DNA from: Rhodospirillaceae bacterium UBA1479
GTDB taxonomy: Bacteria; Pseudomonadota; Alphaproteobacteria; Rhodospirillales; Casp-alpha2
Length of the DNA stretch: 64,000 nucleotides
Direction: 5' to 3'
Assembly (NCBI GenBank): GCA_002325375.1
Contig: DCRZ01000006.1
Coordinates: forward strand, 190,911 to 254,910
The notes under the pieces were generated by a model. It searched no databases. It saw only the letters and a list, made by a program, of their open reading frames with translations, and was not told the origin of the DNA. Of the stretch, positions 26,850 to 35,768 are shown one piece after another; position 1 is the stretch's first letter; each line of letters begins with the position of its first letter. The position numbers were made by a program, and so were the translations under genes.

Positions 26850-27800
26850 TCAGGACGGGGACGGGGTCGGCAGGACCTTAATGACGTCTTCCAGCGTCAG
26901 CTCGGACAGACGGGCTTCGCGCAGGATCGTCACCTGTGCTCCCCGTTGGGCGCACAGGGCCGGGTCGCTGGCGTGGGAATAGAGCACCACCGTGGGCGCA
27001 CCGGCGATGGCGGCGACATGCATGGGGCCCGTGTCGTTGCCGACGGCCAGGGCGCTGCGACGGGCAAGGGCGGCCAGGTCCAGCAAGGAGGTCTCCCCAC
27101 ACAGGCTGCGTGTCCCCGGGGCGGCGGCCAGGATTTCGTCGTGCAGGTCCCGTTCGTCCGCGCCGCCGATCAGCAAGGGTGTCATGTCCCGTTCCGACAG
27201 ATGGCGGGCCAGGGCGGCAAAGCGGTCGGCGGGCCAGCGCTTGGCTGGCCGGTGGGCGGCGCCGCCGGGCACGATCAGGGCAAAGGGATCGGGCAGGGCG
27301 AAACGGGTGAGGTCCGTATCGGCGAACGACAGGTCAGCGGCGGGCACCGACGGAATGCCCGCCATGGCGAGCTGGTCCGCCTGGCGTTCCACCGTGTGCA
27401 GGCGGTCGCGGTTCGGATTGGCGTGGGGGTGGGAGCAGCCGCGGGCGATGCCCGACCATTCCGGTTTCACCTTGGCCGGGAACAGGCGGAAATAGAACGA
27501 CGAGCGGTCGGAGGTCTGCAAATCGTAGACCCGTGCGTAGTCGCCCTGGATCAGGTCGCGGCGCAGGGCGCGAATGGCGCCGATCTGATGCCATTTCATG
27601 CGCGGCCGCGCGATGACGCGGTCGAACAGGCCGGAGGCCGTGGCCAATTCTTCAAAGGCGGGAGTGGTCAAAAGGTCAATGCAAACATCCGGATGATGGG
27701 CGCGGATCGCCTGCATGGGCCCCAGGGCCTGAACGAAATCGCCCAAGGCGCCCAGCTTGATGACCAGGATATTGCCGGGGAGGGAAGGGGGCGCTGCCAT
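26850..27800 (-). CDS. Glycosyltransferase family 9 (heptosyltransferase-like)
   Basis: 316 residues from ATG 27800. ILVIKLGALGDFVQALGPMQAI at the N-terminus and the C-terminal nucleotide-sugar part (CGETSLLDLAALARRSALAVGNDTGPMHVAAIAGAPTV) are typical of GT9 LPS heptosyltransferases. Predicted to add a heptose or related sugar to the LPS core at the inner membrane face. Begins 4 bases after the stop of the GT4 gene, so the two form a unit. Confidence 0.9.
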   Translation of the reverse strand: MAAPPSLPGNILVIKLGALGDFVQALGPMQAIRAHHPDVCIDLLTTPAFEELATASGLFDRVIARPRMKWHQIGAIRALRRDLIQGDYARVYDLQTSDRSSFYFRLFPAKVKPEWSGIARGCSHPHANPNRDRLHTVERQADQLAMAGIPSVPAADLSFADTDLTRFALPDPFALIVPGGAAHRPAKRWPADRFAALARHLSERDMTPLLIGGADERDLHDEILAAAPGTRSLCGETSLLDLAALARRSALAVGNDTGPMHVAAIAGAPTVVLYSHASDPALCAQRGAQVTILREARLSELTLEDVIKVLPTPSPS

Positions 27801-27804
27801 GGCG

Positions 27805-29046
27805 TCAGGCGGGTGGGCGGACGCCCAGGACCTCGTCATAGACGTCCAGCGTCTTGGCGCACATGGTGGCTTTGGAGAAATTGTCGCGCACGTTGGCGAT
27901 GGCCTTGCCGGCCAGGGTGCTGCGCTGGGCGCTGTCGAGCGAGAGCACCTTTTCGATGGCGGCGGCGAGCGCATCGGCGTCGCCCGGCGGCACCAGCCAG
28001 CCGGTCACGCCGGGAATCACGGTTTCCTTGGCGCCGCCGTGGTCGGTCGCGATCACCGGGCGGCCGAGGGCCTGGGCCTCGGCAATCACGCGGCCGAAGG
28101 CTTCCGGGTCGGTCGAGGCGGAAATCACCACATCGGTCAGCATGTAGGCGGCCGGCATGTCGTCGCAATGATCGACCAGGCGCACGATCTCGTTCAGGTT
28201 GCGGGCCGCGATCATGGATTCCAGTTCAGCGCGGTAGTCGTCCCGCCCCTGGGCGCCGCCGACCAGGAGGCACCGGATATCGCGGCGTTTCAGCTTGCCG
28301 AGCGCGTCGATCACCACCGGCTGGCCCTTCCACCGCGTCAGGCGCCCGGGCAGCATGATCACCGGCATGCCGTCGGGCAGCATCCAGTCGGTGGCCAGAT
28401 TGACCACCCGCTGGGCCGTGACCTTGGCCGGATCGAAGCGATCGAGATCGACGCCTCGGTGGATGACGCGAATTTTGTTGGAAGGGACGCCGTAAAGCTG
28501 GCGGATGTGGCCCGCGATGAAGTGGCTGATGGCGATCACCCGCTCGCCCCGGGTCATGACGGAATTGTAGACCCGCTTCAGGTGATTGCCGGCCCCGTAG
28601 GTGCCATGGAAGGTGGTGACGAAATGGGCCCCCGTCCGCTTGGCCGCGGCCCGGGCACTCCATGCGGGGGCGCGGGATCGGGCGTGGACGATATCGACCT
28701 TTTCGTCGCGGATGACCTGGGCCAGACGATCGATGTTGCGCCACATGGTCACCGGGTTCTTGGAATCCAAGGGCAGGTCGACATGCTCCGCGCCGACGCG
28801 CGCCAGGTCATGGACCAGGGGACCCCCGGCCGAGGCGACCAGGGCCCTGCCGCCGGCCTGAACCACCGCACCGGCAATCTCGACGGTGCCGCGTTCGACC
28901 CCGCCGGCAGCACCCAGTGCCGGCAGAACCTGCAGCACGGTCGCCAGGCGGCCTTCGCCCGTCATCCCTTGGGCGGCCGTTCCCTGGGCAGATTGAGCGC
29001 GTTCGCTTTCACTGCCGCCGGTGGTATGTTCCGGCATCTTGTTCAT
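27805..29046 (-). CDS. Glycosyltransferase family 4
   Basis: Up to 413 residues. Rossmann-like N-domain (VLQVLPALGAAGGVERGTVEIAGAVVQAGG, DIVHARSRAPAWSA) and GT4 C-domain with the E(x7)E motif in DPEAFGRVIAEAQALGRPVIAT. Retaining sugar transfer, presumably for LPS or a surface glycan, given the GT9 gene 4 bases downstream. The first ~27 residues are low-complexity and the divergent hydrolase starts only 15 bases away, so the ATG at 28965 may be the true start. Confidence 0.9.
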   Translation of the reverse strand: MNKMPEHTTGGSESERAQSAQGTAAQGMTGEGRLATVLQVLPALGAAGGVERGTVEIAGAVVQAGGRALVASAGGPLVHDLARVGAEHVDLPLDSKNPVTMWRNIDRLAQVIRDEKVDIVHARSRAPAWSARAAAKRTGAHFVTTFHGTYGAGNHLKRVYNSVMTRGERVIAISHFIAGHIRQLYGVPSNKIRVIHRGVDLDRFDPAKVTAQRVVNLATDWMLPDGMPVIMLPGRLTRWKGQPVVIDALGKLKRRDIRCLLVGGAQGRDDYRAELESMIAARNLNEIVRLVDHCDDMPAAYMLTDVVISASTDPEAFGRVIAEAQALGRPVIATDHGGAKETVIPGVTGWLVPPGDADALAAAIEKVLSLDSAQRSTLAGKAIANVRDNFSKATMCAKTLDVYDEVLGVRPPA

Positions 29047-29061
29047 GGATGGAAACCGATC

Positions 29062-29847
29062 ATGTCTTCAGGCCCAGACGTTGCACCCGACACTCCGCCG
29101 CAATTCATGGAATGTGGTGACGGCAGGACTATTGCCTACCATCAAATGGCTGGCAAGTCTCCCGGCGTTGTCTTCCTGACCGGCTTCAAATCCGACATGA
29201 CGGGGGGCAAGGCGCTGGCGATTGAGGCCTATTGCAGCGCCCAGGGCCGCGCTTTTCTGCGCTTTGACTACACCGGACACGGGCAGTCTTCCGGGGTTTT
29301 CGAGGACGGCTCGATCGGCCAGTGGGCCGACGACGCGGTCACGGCACTCGATAAACTGACCACGGGCGATCAGGTTCTGGTCGGCTCGTCCATGGGCGGC
29401 TGGATCATGCTGTTGACGGCGCTGGCGCGGAAACCGCGAATCCGGGGCCTTCTGGGTCTTGCCGCCGCACCCGACTTTACCCGCGATCTGCTGTGGGACG
29501 CTTTCACCGACGAACAGAAGGCGCAGATGGAACGGGACGGCTACGTGGACTTGCCGAATTGCTACGACGACCAGCAGCCCTACCGCATCTGCAAGCCCTT
29601 GATCGACGACGGCTGGAACCGGCTGCTGTTGGACGGTCCCATCGAATTGGATATTCCCGTGCGCCTGATCCACGGTCTGCAGGACGACGACGTGCCCTGG
29701 CGGACCAGCCTGCGGATACAGGAACAACTCACCTCGGACGATGTCGAGGTGCAATTGGTCAAGAACGGCGGCCACCGCCTGTCCGAAGATCACGACCTGG
29801 ACCGCATGACGCGGACGCTGGATGCCCTACTGGCCGGCATGACCTGA
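29062..29847 (+). CDS. Alpha/beta hydrolase (ABHD10-like serine esterase)
   Basis: 261 residues from ATG 29062. VVFLTGFKSDMTGGKA is the oxyanion strand, FDYTGHGQSSG follows, the nucleophile elbow is VGSSMGGWIML, the Asp is in LIHGLQDDDVPW, and the His in NGGHRLSED. The pattern matches mitochondrial ABHD10 and its alphaproteobacterial relatives, which are thioesterase or depalmitoylase-like. The natural substrate is uncertain. Divergent from the GT4 gene. Confidence 0.88.
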   Translation: MSSGPDVAPDTPPQFMECGDGRTIAYHQMAGKSPGVVFLTGFKSDMTGGKALAIEAYCSAQGRAFLRFDYTGHGQSSGVFEDGSIGQWADDAVTALDKLTTGDQVLVGSSMGGWIMLLTALARKPRIRGLLGLAAAPDFTRDLLWDAFTDEQKAQMERDGYVDLPNCYDDQQPYRICKPLIDDGWNRLLLDGPIELDIPVRLIHGLQDDDVPWRTSLRIQEQLTSDDVEVQLVKNGGHRLSEDHDLDRMTRTLDALLAGMT

Positions 29848-29868
29848 ACCGGCGGGCGTCGATGGGGA

Positions 29869-30702
29869 TTAGCGTTGGTAGAGCGCGGTTTGCCCGCGTT
29901 CAAATGCCGCGTTCCGAAGTTCCGGAATGATCCGTCGCGCCGTGTCGGTCACGGTGGTTCCCGTCATCTCTATGGTGATTCGTGGATCGTAGAGGGTGCG
30001 CAAAAGAATTTTGTCATCAAGCGTGAGTGCCGGGAACGGCCGCCTTGAAATTTCGGCCGGGTCTGTCCGGGGGGTGCGGTCCGCTACCCCCATGCCCAAG
30101 GCGGCCATCACATTTTTCAAGATGCAGTGCCGGCGGAATTCGGGCGGGAACTCCGATTTCACGAAGACATAGGTGAATTTCAGGCGCCCGTCATAATCCA
30201 ACGCGAGCCAGTGATTGCATATTGCGGGGCCGCTCGCATTATCCGCAGCGCGGGGGTCCATTCCGAAATTGACCATGTCTTCCCGAAGGGCTTTGTTCGA
30301 GGTGACCCGAACAAAGATTGCCATTTCAGCGCCCTGCGGCACGGCCAGGTCGAGAAACGACAAACCGGTGATGCGTGAAATCTCCGGCATGGTCTTTTTC
30401 AGAAACTCGGTGGTCCAGGGATCCTCGTAAACGTCTCGACGATCACTGAGAAAATCAAAGTAGACAGCCCCGGGAAACTTCACGACACCATCGATCGGTG
30501 AAAAGCCTGGGGCATGCGGCCATTCACTGGCCCACAAGGCGCTATTTTCAAAGCGTTTAATAAGTGCCAATGCCGGATCGATCTTGCGAAGGTCCGGTGT
30601 GCTTGGCGACGATCCGGGCACGGCATTGGCAGGCAGGGAGGCGAGGCATATCGCGCCCAAAAGCCAGCCGGTGGCCACGAAACATCTGAATAGGCGAGGC
30701 AT
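29869..30702 (-). CDS. Secreted DUF2927-like protein (island B)
   Basis: 277 residues with a signal peptide (LFRCFVATGWLLGAICLASLPANA). The C-terminal part LTLDDKILLRTLYDPRITIEM..ARRIIPEL..RGQTALYQ follows the DUF2927 pattern and pairs with the protein at 43483-44322. The family's usual CxxEE stretch is here HCILKNVMAALGMG, so the two acidic residues are missing. Function of DUF2927 is unknown. Directly downstream (36 bases) of a Y-module protein, lower GC than the host genes. Confidence 0.72.
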   Translation of the reverse strand: MPRLFRCFVATGWLLGAICLASLPANAVPGSSPSTPDLRKIDPALALIKRFENSALWASEWPHAPGFSPIDGVVKFPGAVYFDFLSDRRDVYEDPWTTEFLKKTMPEISRITGLSFLDLAVPQGAEMAIFVRVTSNKALREDMVNFGMDPRAADNASGPAICNHWLALDYDGRLKFTYVFVKSEFPPEFRRHCILKNVMAALGMGVADRTPRTDPAEISRRPFPALTLDDKILLRTLYDPRITIEMTGTTVTDTARRIIPELRNAAFERGQTALYQR

Positions 30703-30738
30703 CCCATATTTTCGGGCGCGCAGGCCAAAGACCGCAAC

Positions 30739-31890
30739 CTATTTTTCCTCTTCTTTCCGTGTCTTGTCGGCGGCACCGGCCTGACCAATGCCGCCCGCCG
30801 CGTCGGACGCCGCGCCCGTGATTCCGGATTTTAGCGAAGTCCCGGGCTTGGGCCCCTTGCTGAGGCCATGCATCACCGCTGCGCCGCCGAGCAGCTGCTC
30901 CATCTTCCGGCGTTCCGTCCGATAGGCGTCCAGGCGCAACAGATCTTGGTGGACTTGGTTGGACCGCTCCCTGCGATCCAGAGTTTCGAGACGTCTGCCG
31001 GCCGCGGACTCCCGAGCTCGGGTCAGAAGCGTCGCCTTCTGCACATCGTCCAATGATCCATCCTGCGCCACGCGCCGTTGGAAGGTTGTCAGCTTGCCGG
31101 GCGTCATGCCCGCGGCTTCGCCGTAAAGGGTCGCCGCATGGAGCTCCAATTGAAAGTTGTCGATGGTCAATATCTTTGCTCTCTCGGAACCGTTCGGGGA
31201 GTCCTGAGTTGGCGGCGAAAGATCGAGGTCTCCTCGCATGAGTTTGAGAATGACCCGGACCGCCTTTTCCTTATCAGCGTAGATTTCCGGCGGTTTTTCC
31301 GGGCGCTCAATCGTGTCTTTGATTTCGAATTCTCGGGAGGTCGTGGATGGTTTCGTGCTCTGTTCAGATCCTGTCGCCGTCGGCGCGGGGGGCTGCGCGG
31401 CACCTATTTTACCGGTGAGAACGTCATTTCCCATGTCGTCTTCGGTGTCGCGGAAGGGCGCCTGTCCCAAGATGCGAAGACCTTCCGCGGCAAGGTCTTC
31501 GAAGCGGTCATCGCTTATGTCGTCGAACCGGTCTTCGGCGACGCCTTTCAGGAAATCTTTTTCGGGGCCGCTGAACAGGGTGTCCCGGCGCTTGAGGGCG
31601 GCATCGAGGTGTTCCAGATCCGTTTGGTCACGGGCCTTTAACGCCTGTTCCAGAAGGTCCGCCTTGGCGCCCTCAAGTTTGATTCCTTGAATTGTTGCGT
31701 TGCTCTGGGTGTCGCGCGGGAACACGCCGGCACCCGTGGCGACATGGCGGAATTCGCTCGCCGCTTTGACTCGATCCAGGTGGCGCAAGGCGCGGGTCTG
31801 TGGCGTGGACCCCGAACGGGGGCCGAAGAACGTGGCTTGGTTGTGCGTCCTCGCGCCATTGGGTGCGAAGGGAGATAGCAGACCGCGCAT
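30739..31890 (-). CDS. Modular protein with Y module (island B)
   Basis: 383 residues from ATG 31890 (GAGGAAA box, 8-base spacing). Residues ~40-150 (AASEFRHVATGAGVFPRD, IQGIKLEGAKADLLEQALKARDQTD, EKDFLKGVAEDRFDD) are clearly homologous to the protein at 40111-40968. The middle is a Pro/Ser/Thr-rich linker; the C-terminal third is charged, helical and probably coiled-coil (ERRKMEQLLGG) with a Gly/Ala-rich tail. No signal peptide. It follows the phage scaffold gene across a terminator, so it is probably virion- or lysis-associated; function unknown. Confidence 0.7.
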   Translation of the reverse strand: MRGLLSPFAPNGARTHNQATFFGPRSGSTPQTRALRHLDRVKAASEFRHVATGAGVFPRDTQSNATIQGIKLEGAKADLLEQALKARDQTDLEHLDAALKRRDTLFSGPEKDFLKGVAEDRFDDISDDRFEDLAAEGLRILGQAPFRDTEDDMGNDVLTGKIGAAQPPAPTATGSEQSTKPSTTSREFEIKDTIERPEKPPEIYADKEKAVRVILKLMRGDLDLSPPTQDSPNGSERAKILTIDNFQLELHAATLYGEAAGMTPGKLTTFQRRVAQDGSLDDVQKATLLTRARESAAGRRLETLDRRERSNQVHQDLLRLDAYRTERRKMEQLLGGAAVMHGLSKGPKPGTSLKSGITGAASDAAGGIGQAGAADKTRKEEEK

Positions 31891-31925
31891 GGGGTGTTTC
31901 CTCATACATAATATGTGAGCGGTGA

Positions 31926-31974
31926 AAAAGTCGGGGCGCCGGCGCCTGAAGGGAGCACAGGCAGCCGGCGCCCC
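31926..31974 (-). terminator. Intrinsic terminator after the scaffold gene
   Basis: On the minus strand GGGGCGCCGGC pairs with GCCGGCGCCCC, extended by AGGC/GCCT inside, then GACTTTTT. A strong rho-independent terminator closing the capsid-tail-portal-scaffold transcription unit before the Y-module gene. Confidence 0.85.
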
Positions 31975-32012
31975 GTCCCGAGAATGAGGGGGAGCGGCGG
32001 AAGGAGACGCGC

Positions 32013-32756
32013 TCACCCCTCGTCGGGATACAGATCCTCGAAGCCGCGGCGGACCTCGGCGGCGAAGGATGTGTCGTGATCACGCCAGTAGCGCGGGTCC
32101 TGCATCATGCGGCGCAGCTGCGATTCCGATCGGCCCGAGGGCGCGGGCGCCGCACCGGAAACCAGTTGCGGTTCGCCGTCCTGCATCATCCGGTGCAGGG
32201 TCAGCACGCCGTCGTAAGAATTGCACAGCGCCTCGAACATCGGTGCCGGCAGATTGGCCTGACCCCAGGCGTCGATCTGCGCCGCCGCCGTCTGCCAGCG
32301 GTCGGCGCCGCCGAAATGCTCGGTCAGGCGGCGGCGCTGTTCGCCCTGCACCGTTTCGGTGGCCAGATCGCGGACCAGGGGGGCGAGCTTTTCCGCCGCC
32401 AGGTCATAGACCAATTGCGCTTGGGCCTGGGTGAAGCCGGCCTCCATCAGCCGGGCGTTGACTTCTGTGTCGGCGGTCAACCCTTCCATGGCCGGCTCGA
32501 TCTGGTAGCCGGCCGGGTCTTCGGGCACGGTGTCGCCGCCGGCCGCACCCAGGCGGCGTTCCAACGCGGCATAGGACCGGGCCAGATCCTCGACCCGTAC
32601 CTGGCCCGCCTCCGCATCCCAGAACTTGGGCGGCAGGTAGTCGGGTGCCGCCGCGTCCACTGGCGGCGCGGGGATCTCGGGGGCGGCGTCGCCCACCGGC
32701 GCCGGCATGTCTTCGGGCGCGTCCGGCATCGCGGGCAGGGCTTGGGGATCGGTCAT
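32013..32756 (-). CDS. Phage capsid assembly (scaffolding) protein, T7-like
   Basis: 247 residues, acidic and proline-rich at the N-terminus (PAPVGDAAPEIPAPPVD), then a helical core. YLPPKFWDAEAGQVRVEDLARSYAALERRLG and the C-terminal RMMQDPRYWRDHDTSFAAEVRRGFEDLY are typical of the T7-type capsid assembly family. Guides procapsid assembly. Its ATG overlaps the stop of the Bbp19-like gene. Confidence 0.85.
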   Translation of the reverse strand: MTDPQALPAMPDAPEDMPAPVGDAAPEIPAPPVDAAAPDYLPPKFWDAEAGQVRVEDLARSYAALERRLGAAGGDTVPEDPAGYQIEPAMEGLTADTEVNARLMEAGFTQAQAQLVYDLAAEKLAPLVRDLATETVQGEQRRRLTEHFGGADRWQTAAAQIDAWGQANLPAPMFEALCNSYDGVLTLHRMMQDGEPQLVSGAAPAPSGRSESQLRRMMQDPRYWRDHDTSFAAEVRRGFEDLYPDEG

Positions 32757-33070
32757 GCGTCGTCTCCTTTCGGGGCGGGGGAAGCGTCCGGGCCGGCGCG
32801 GCCCAGGTCGATGAGATGGATGAGGTGGCGGACCAGCTGGCGCTGCCCTTCGAGATGGCGCAGTGCGGCATCGGTTGCGTCAGGGGCGAGGGCGCGGTCC
32901 AGGGTCAGCGCCCTCAGATAGGCCAGCAGTGCCACGCCGTCGGCACCGCGAAAGCATCTGGCAGCCAGCTGCGCGGTACGGTCGCCCGTCACTGCGGTGG
33001 TCCTGTCCGTGGTGGGCGCGGCGAGATCTTCAGGTCGCCAAGGCCATTCGACTTCAGGGGTGGTCATCAT
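32753..33070 (-). CDS. Bbp19-like small phage protein
   Basis: 105 residues, with CFRGADGVALLAYLRALTLDR and LRHLEGQRQLVRHLIHLI. This pattern fits the Bbp19-like proteins of Bordetella phage BPP-1-type podoviruses, which sit between portal and scaffold genes exactly as here. Role unknown. Overlaps both neighbours by 4 bases. Confidence 0.75.
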   Translation of the reverse strand: MMTTPEVEWPWRPEDLAAPTTDRTTAVTGDRTAQLAARCFRGADGVALLAYLRALTLDRALAPDATDAALRHLEGQRQLVRHLIHLIDLGRAGPDASPAPKGDDA

Positions 33071-34680
33071 GCGGTCCCTGTCGTCGGGGAAGACGGCAGT
33101 GTTGCACCCAGGGCCGACGCAAGCGCCGCGAGCCCGCCGCCGCTGTCACCGGTTGCCGTCGGCGGTATATCATCGGCCGGGAGTGGGGTTGCCGGTTCAA
33201 TCCTTCTGTCGAGATCTTTCAGTATTTTGGACGGCACGCCGAAGGCGGCGGCCAGGGCCTGCGCGGCCTGGGGGACATCGATGATGGCCAGTGCCTGCGG
33301 CCCCAGACGTGCCAGACCGTCGAGGAACGCCAGGGTCGCCTGCACGTCCTGTTGTGCCTGATGACGGGCGAGCGGCGATTTGTATTCCAGGTCGATGACC
33401 TGGCCGTCGATGCGCAGCGCCGGCACTTCGCCCCGGCGGATCAGGATCGATAGTCCCCGCGTCACCAGCGGCGTCAGCAGCTCCGATTGCAGTCGACCGT
33501 AGGTCGCCCCCAACAGGCGCGAAACTTCGGCAACACGTTCCAGTACCTCCGTCGCCGTCATGCGCGGACCTTCGATCTGCCCCAGGCGGTCGGCCAAGAG
33601 GGCGCGGCGGATGCCGGCCCGCAGATCCTGCAGCACCACTTGTGATAGGTCGAAGCGCCCAGGGGCCTCGAGCGGTTTCAGGCCGGCAGAGCCCACGGCC
33701 TTGGGAATGATGGTGCCCGGCGTCAGGCGGATATTGGCGGGGTTCAGCACGCCGTCGTCATCCGCTTGCCAGATGCCGGTGACGGCGATCGACGCGTTCT
33801 TCAGGACCAGTTCGACGACCTTGTTGGCGGTCTTGATGTCGGGCAGGGTCTTCATCACCGGCGAACGGCCGTAGATTTCGCCGGGCGCCTTGAGCCAGCG
33901 GAAATTGATGAAGGGCGAGCGCTCGAACCGCCCGGTCTTCAGCACGGTCACTGCCTGATCACCCGTCGTGCCGTCGCCGGGATCGATCAGCGCCATGTAA
34001 TCGAAGCCGCCCTTGGCGGGGATCAGGGCTTCGAGAATGTCCGCCGACGGTTCTTCCCCGTCGCCCGGCTTACGCGCCTTAAGGGTGTCGGGCAGTTTGG
34101 CCTTGGGGAACCGTTCGATGATCTGCGCGCGGCTCAGGCGGCTGGTTCGGAAGGTGGTGTCGAGGCGGCCGGAAATGTCTTCCTCGAACGCGACCTGGCT
34201 GAGCGGCACGGCGGTAAAGCGGAACGCCGAGGGCTCGCCCGGCGGGGCGGCTTCGAACATCAGGCTCGCCGTGCCCACCGTGACCAGATCCAGATAGCAT
34301 TGGTGCATTTCGACCGCGAAGTTGGATCGGTCGAAATGGGACTGCAGGGTCTGCGCCGCCGTTTCCAGTTCCTGCGACAGGCCCGCACGCCGCGCGTCGT
34401 CGACCTTCGTTCCGGGCATCAGGCCGAACCACCGCGCCCAGGGCGGGGTCAGCTGCGCCAACAGGCTGGCGGCCAATTGATCGACGGCGTCGGGGGCGGT
34501 TCCGTCGAACAGCCGGTCGGTCTTGCGGCTGGCGCCCTGGGTGCGGCCCAAGGCTGTTTCCCGTTGCGGCAGGGCGAAGTCGAAACATTCCTGCCACAGG
34601 GGCTCCCAGGTCGCGCGCCGGTCGCGGGCCCGCCGGTACCGCGCCATCACGGCGTCGGTCGTGAGTTCCGTCATGGTCAT
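33067..34680 (-). CDS. Phage portal (head-to-tail connector) protein, T7-like
   Basis: 537 residues. The N-terminal RYRRARDRRATWEPLWQECFDFALPQRE, RLFDGTAPDAVDQLAASLLAQLTPPWARWFGL and the C-terminal ATEVLERVAEVSRLLGATYGRLQSELLTPLV are hallmarks of podovirus head-tail connector proteins. It forms the dodecameric DNA entry ring of the capsid. Length agrees with T7 gp8. Overlaps the upstream 74-residue gene by 4 bases. Confidence 0.93.
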   Translation of the reverse strand: MTMTELTTDAVMARYRRARDRRATWEPLWQECFDFALPQRETALGRTQGASRKTDRLFDGTAPDAVDQLAASLLAQLTPPWARWFGLMPGTKVDDARRAGLSQELETAAQTLQSHFDRSNFAVEMHQCYLDLVTVGTASLMFEAAPPGEPSAFRFTAVPLSQVAFEEDISGRLDTTFRTSRLSRAQIIERFPKAKLPDTLKARKPGDGEEPSADILEALIPAKGGFDYMALIDPGDGTTGDQAVTVLKTGRFERSPFINFRWLKAPGEIYGRSPVMKTLPDIKTANKVVELVLKNASIAVTGIWQADDDGVLNPANIRLTPGTIIPKAVGSAGLKPLEAPGRFDLSQVVLQDLRAGIRRALLADRLGQIEGPRMTATEVLERVAEVSRLLGATYGRLQSELLTPLVTRGLSILIRRGEVPALRIDGQVIDLEYKSPLARHQAQQDVQATLAFLDGLARLGPQALAIIDVPQAAQALAAAFGVPSKILKDLDRRIEPATPLPADDIPPTATGDSGGGLAALASALGATLPSSPTTGTA

Positions 34681-34901
34681 TCTCCCAACTTGGTCTTGGC
34701 GCCGACTTGATCGGCCCCGGCACCGTCCGGCCGCACATCCAACAGGCCGCGGCGTGACGTGGTGATCAGGCCGGCGCGGCCACGGCGTTGGCGATCCAGA
34801 CGTTCCAGGCGCCGTTCGCGCTCGCCTTCTTCCGGGTCGGGCGGCGGCGGGGGCGGCGGTGGGGCTGGCGGCAGTTTGGGCGAGCTGAAGATTCCTCCCA
34901 T
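34677..34901 (-). CDS. Small phage protein with polyproline stretch
   Basis: 74 residues with an uninterrupted run of eight prolines near residue 14 (LPPAPPPPPPPPDPEEGE), then a basic segment (RRLERLDRQRRGRAGLIT) and GLLDVRPD. AAAGGAG precedes the ATG. Small proteins starting MGG.F..PK.P.PPPP lie in podovirus structural operons; role unknown. Confidence 0.75.
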   Translation of the reverse strand: MGGIFSSPKLPPAPPPPPPPPDPEEGERERRLERLDRQRRGRAGLITTSRRGLLDVRPDGAGADQVGAKTKLGE

Positions 34902-34956
34902 GACGGGGGCTCCTTTCCTTACGTTGCGAGGGCGGCGGGGCGGTCTGAGGCGACGG

Positions 34957-35259
34957 TCAAATGCTGTCGGGATCGGCGGCGGCGACGGCGTCTTCCGCGG
35001 CCTGGATCATGCGAGCAAGATCGTCGGCATCACCGGTCGACGTAGACGGCCCTTCGGCCCAGACGAGCAGCTTCGCCCCGGCGTCGAGATGCGCCAGCGC
35101 CGCCTTGCACGCGGCCTGATGCCCGGCGAAGCCCTTGGCGTCATCGGGGGCGGGCTGGGCGGCGAAGGCGGCATAGTCGGCCATCGCCTTGCGCATCAAT
35201 TTCGGGAGCCGCCGTTTGACGGCGGCGCGGGTTGCTTGCAATGAGGTGTTGGCTGCCAT
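34957..35259 (-). CDS. Small phage structural-operon protein
   Basis: 100 residues, all-helical by composition, soluble (KRRLPKLMRKAMADYAAFAAQ, GHQAACKAALAHLDAGAKLLVWAEG). ATG 35259 is chosen over a TTG at 35277; neither has a clear ribosome site. Not recognised. Sits between the internal protein and the polyproline protein in the late operon. Confidence 0.6.
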   Translation of the reverse strand: MAANTSLQATRAAVKRRLPKLMRKAMADYAAFAAQPAPDDAKGFAGHQAACKAALAHLDAGAKLLVWAEGPSTSTGDADDLARMIQAAEDAVAAADPDSI

Positions 35260-35277
35260 GGCGGGGCGTGGCACCAA

Positions 35278-35736
35278 CTATTTGCCGAATAGATTGAGCC
35301 CCTTCGGGCCGATGCCGGCCGTCAGGATGTCGGAAAATCCGCCAAGCAAGGTTTCGCGCGGCTTGCTGAGCAGGCTTGCGCGCTGTGCGGCGGCGCTGGA
35401 ATTGATGCCGTCGATACGCAGCTTGTTCAGGCTGCTGGTATCGGCGATGGCCTCGTCGACCTGGCGAGCCAGACCGGACAGAAGGCTCGAGGCCGATCCG
35501 CTGCTGGCGTTGATGCCGCCGCCGGCGAAGCGCGCGCGCTGTGCGGCCTGGGCTTGGCGCAGTTGCTCGCGCCGCCGCTTGGTTTCAATTTCCTGTTGCT
35601 GGTTGATCTGCGCGACCTGCTGCCGGCGCTGGGTTTCGACCTGCGCCGCCTGCTGTTTCGCGGCGGCCTGTTTCTGCACCGCGGACAGGCCCGTGCTGAT
35701 GGCGGTGGACAAGGCCAAGGTGGCGAACTCTGCCAT
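35278..35736 (-). CDS. Phage internal virion protein-like (gp14-like)
   Basis: 152 residues from ATG 35736 (AAGGAGA box). A short hydrophobic N-terminus is followed by a long Gln/Arg/Ala-rich helix (KQQAAQVETQRRQQVAQINQQ) and a glycine-rich segment with ASSGSASSLL. Composition and position after the tail tubular protein B gene match podovirus internal (ejection) proteins of the T7 gp14 kind. Presumably ejected into the host envelope. Confidence 0.7.
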   Translation of the reverse strand: MAEFATLALSTAISTGLSAVQKQAAAKQQAAQVETQRRQQVAQINQQQEIETKRRREQLRQAQAAQRARFAGGGINASSGSASSLLSGLARQVDEAIADTSSLNKLRIDGINSSAAAQRASLLSKPRETLLGGFSDILTAGIGPKGLNLFGK

Positions 35737-35768
35737 GAAGTGGGTCTCCTTGAGTTTTTGGGGAGGGG

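Noticed and set aside
27757..29061. Plus-strand extension upstream of the alpha/beta hydrolase
   Set aside because: Antisense to two intact glycosyltransferase genes; the hydrolase homology begins at 29062.
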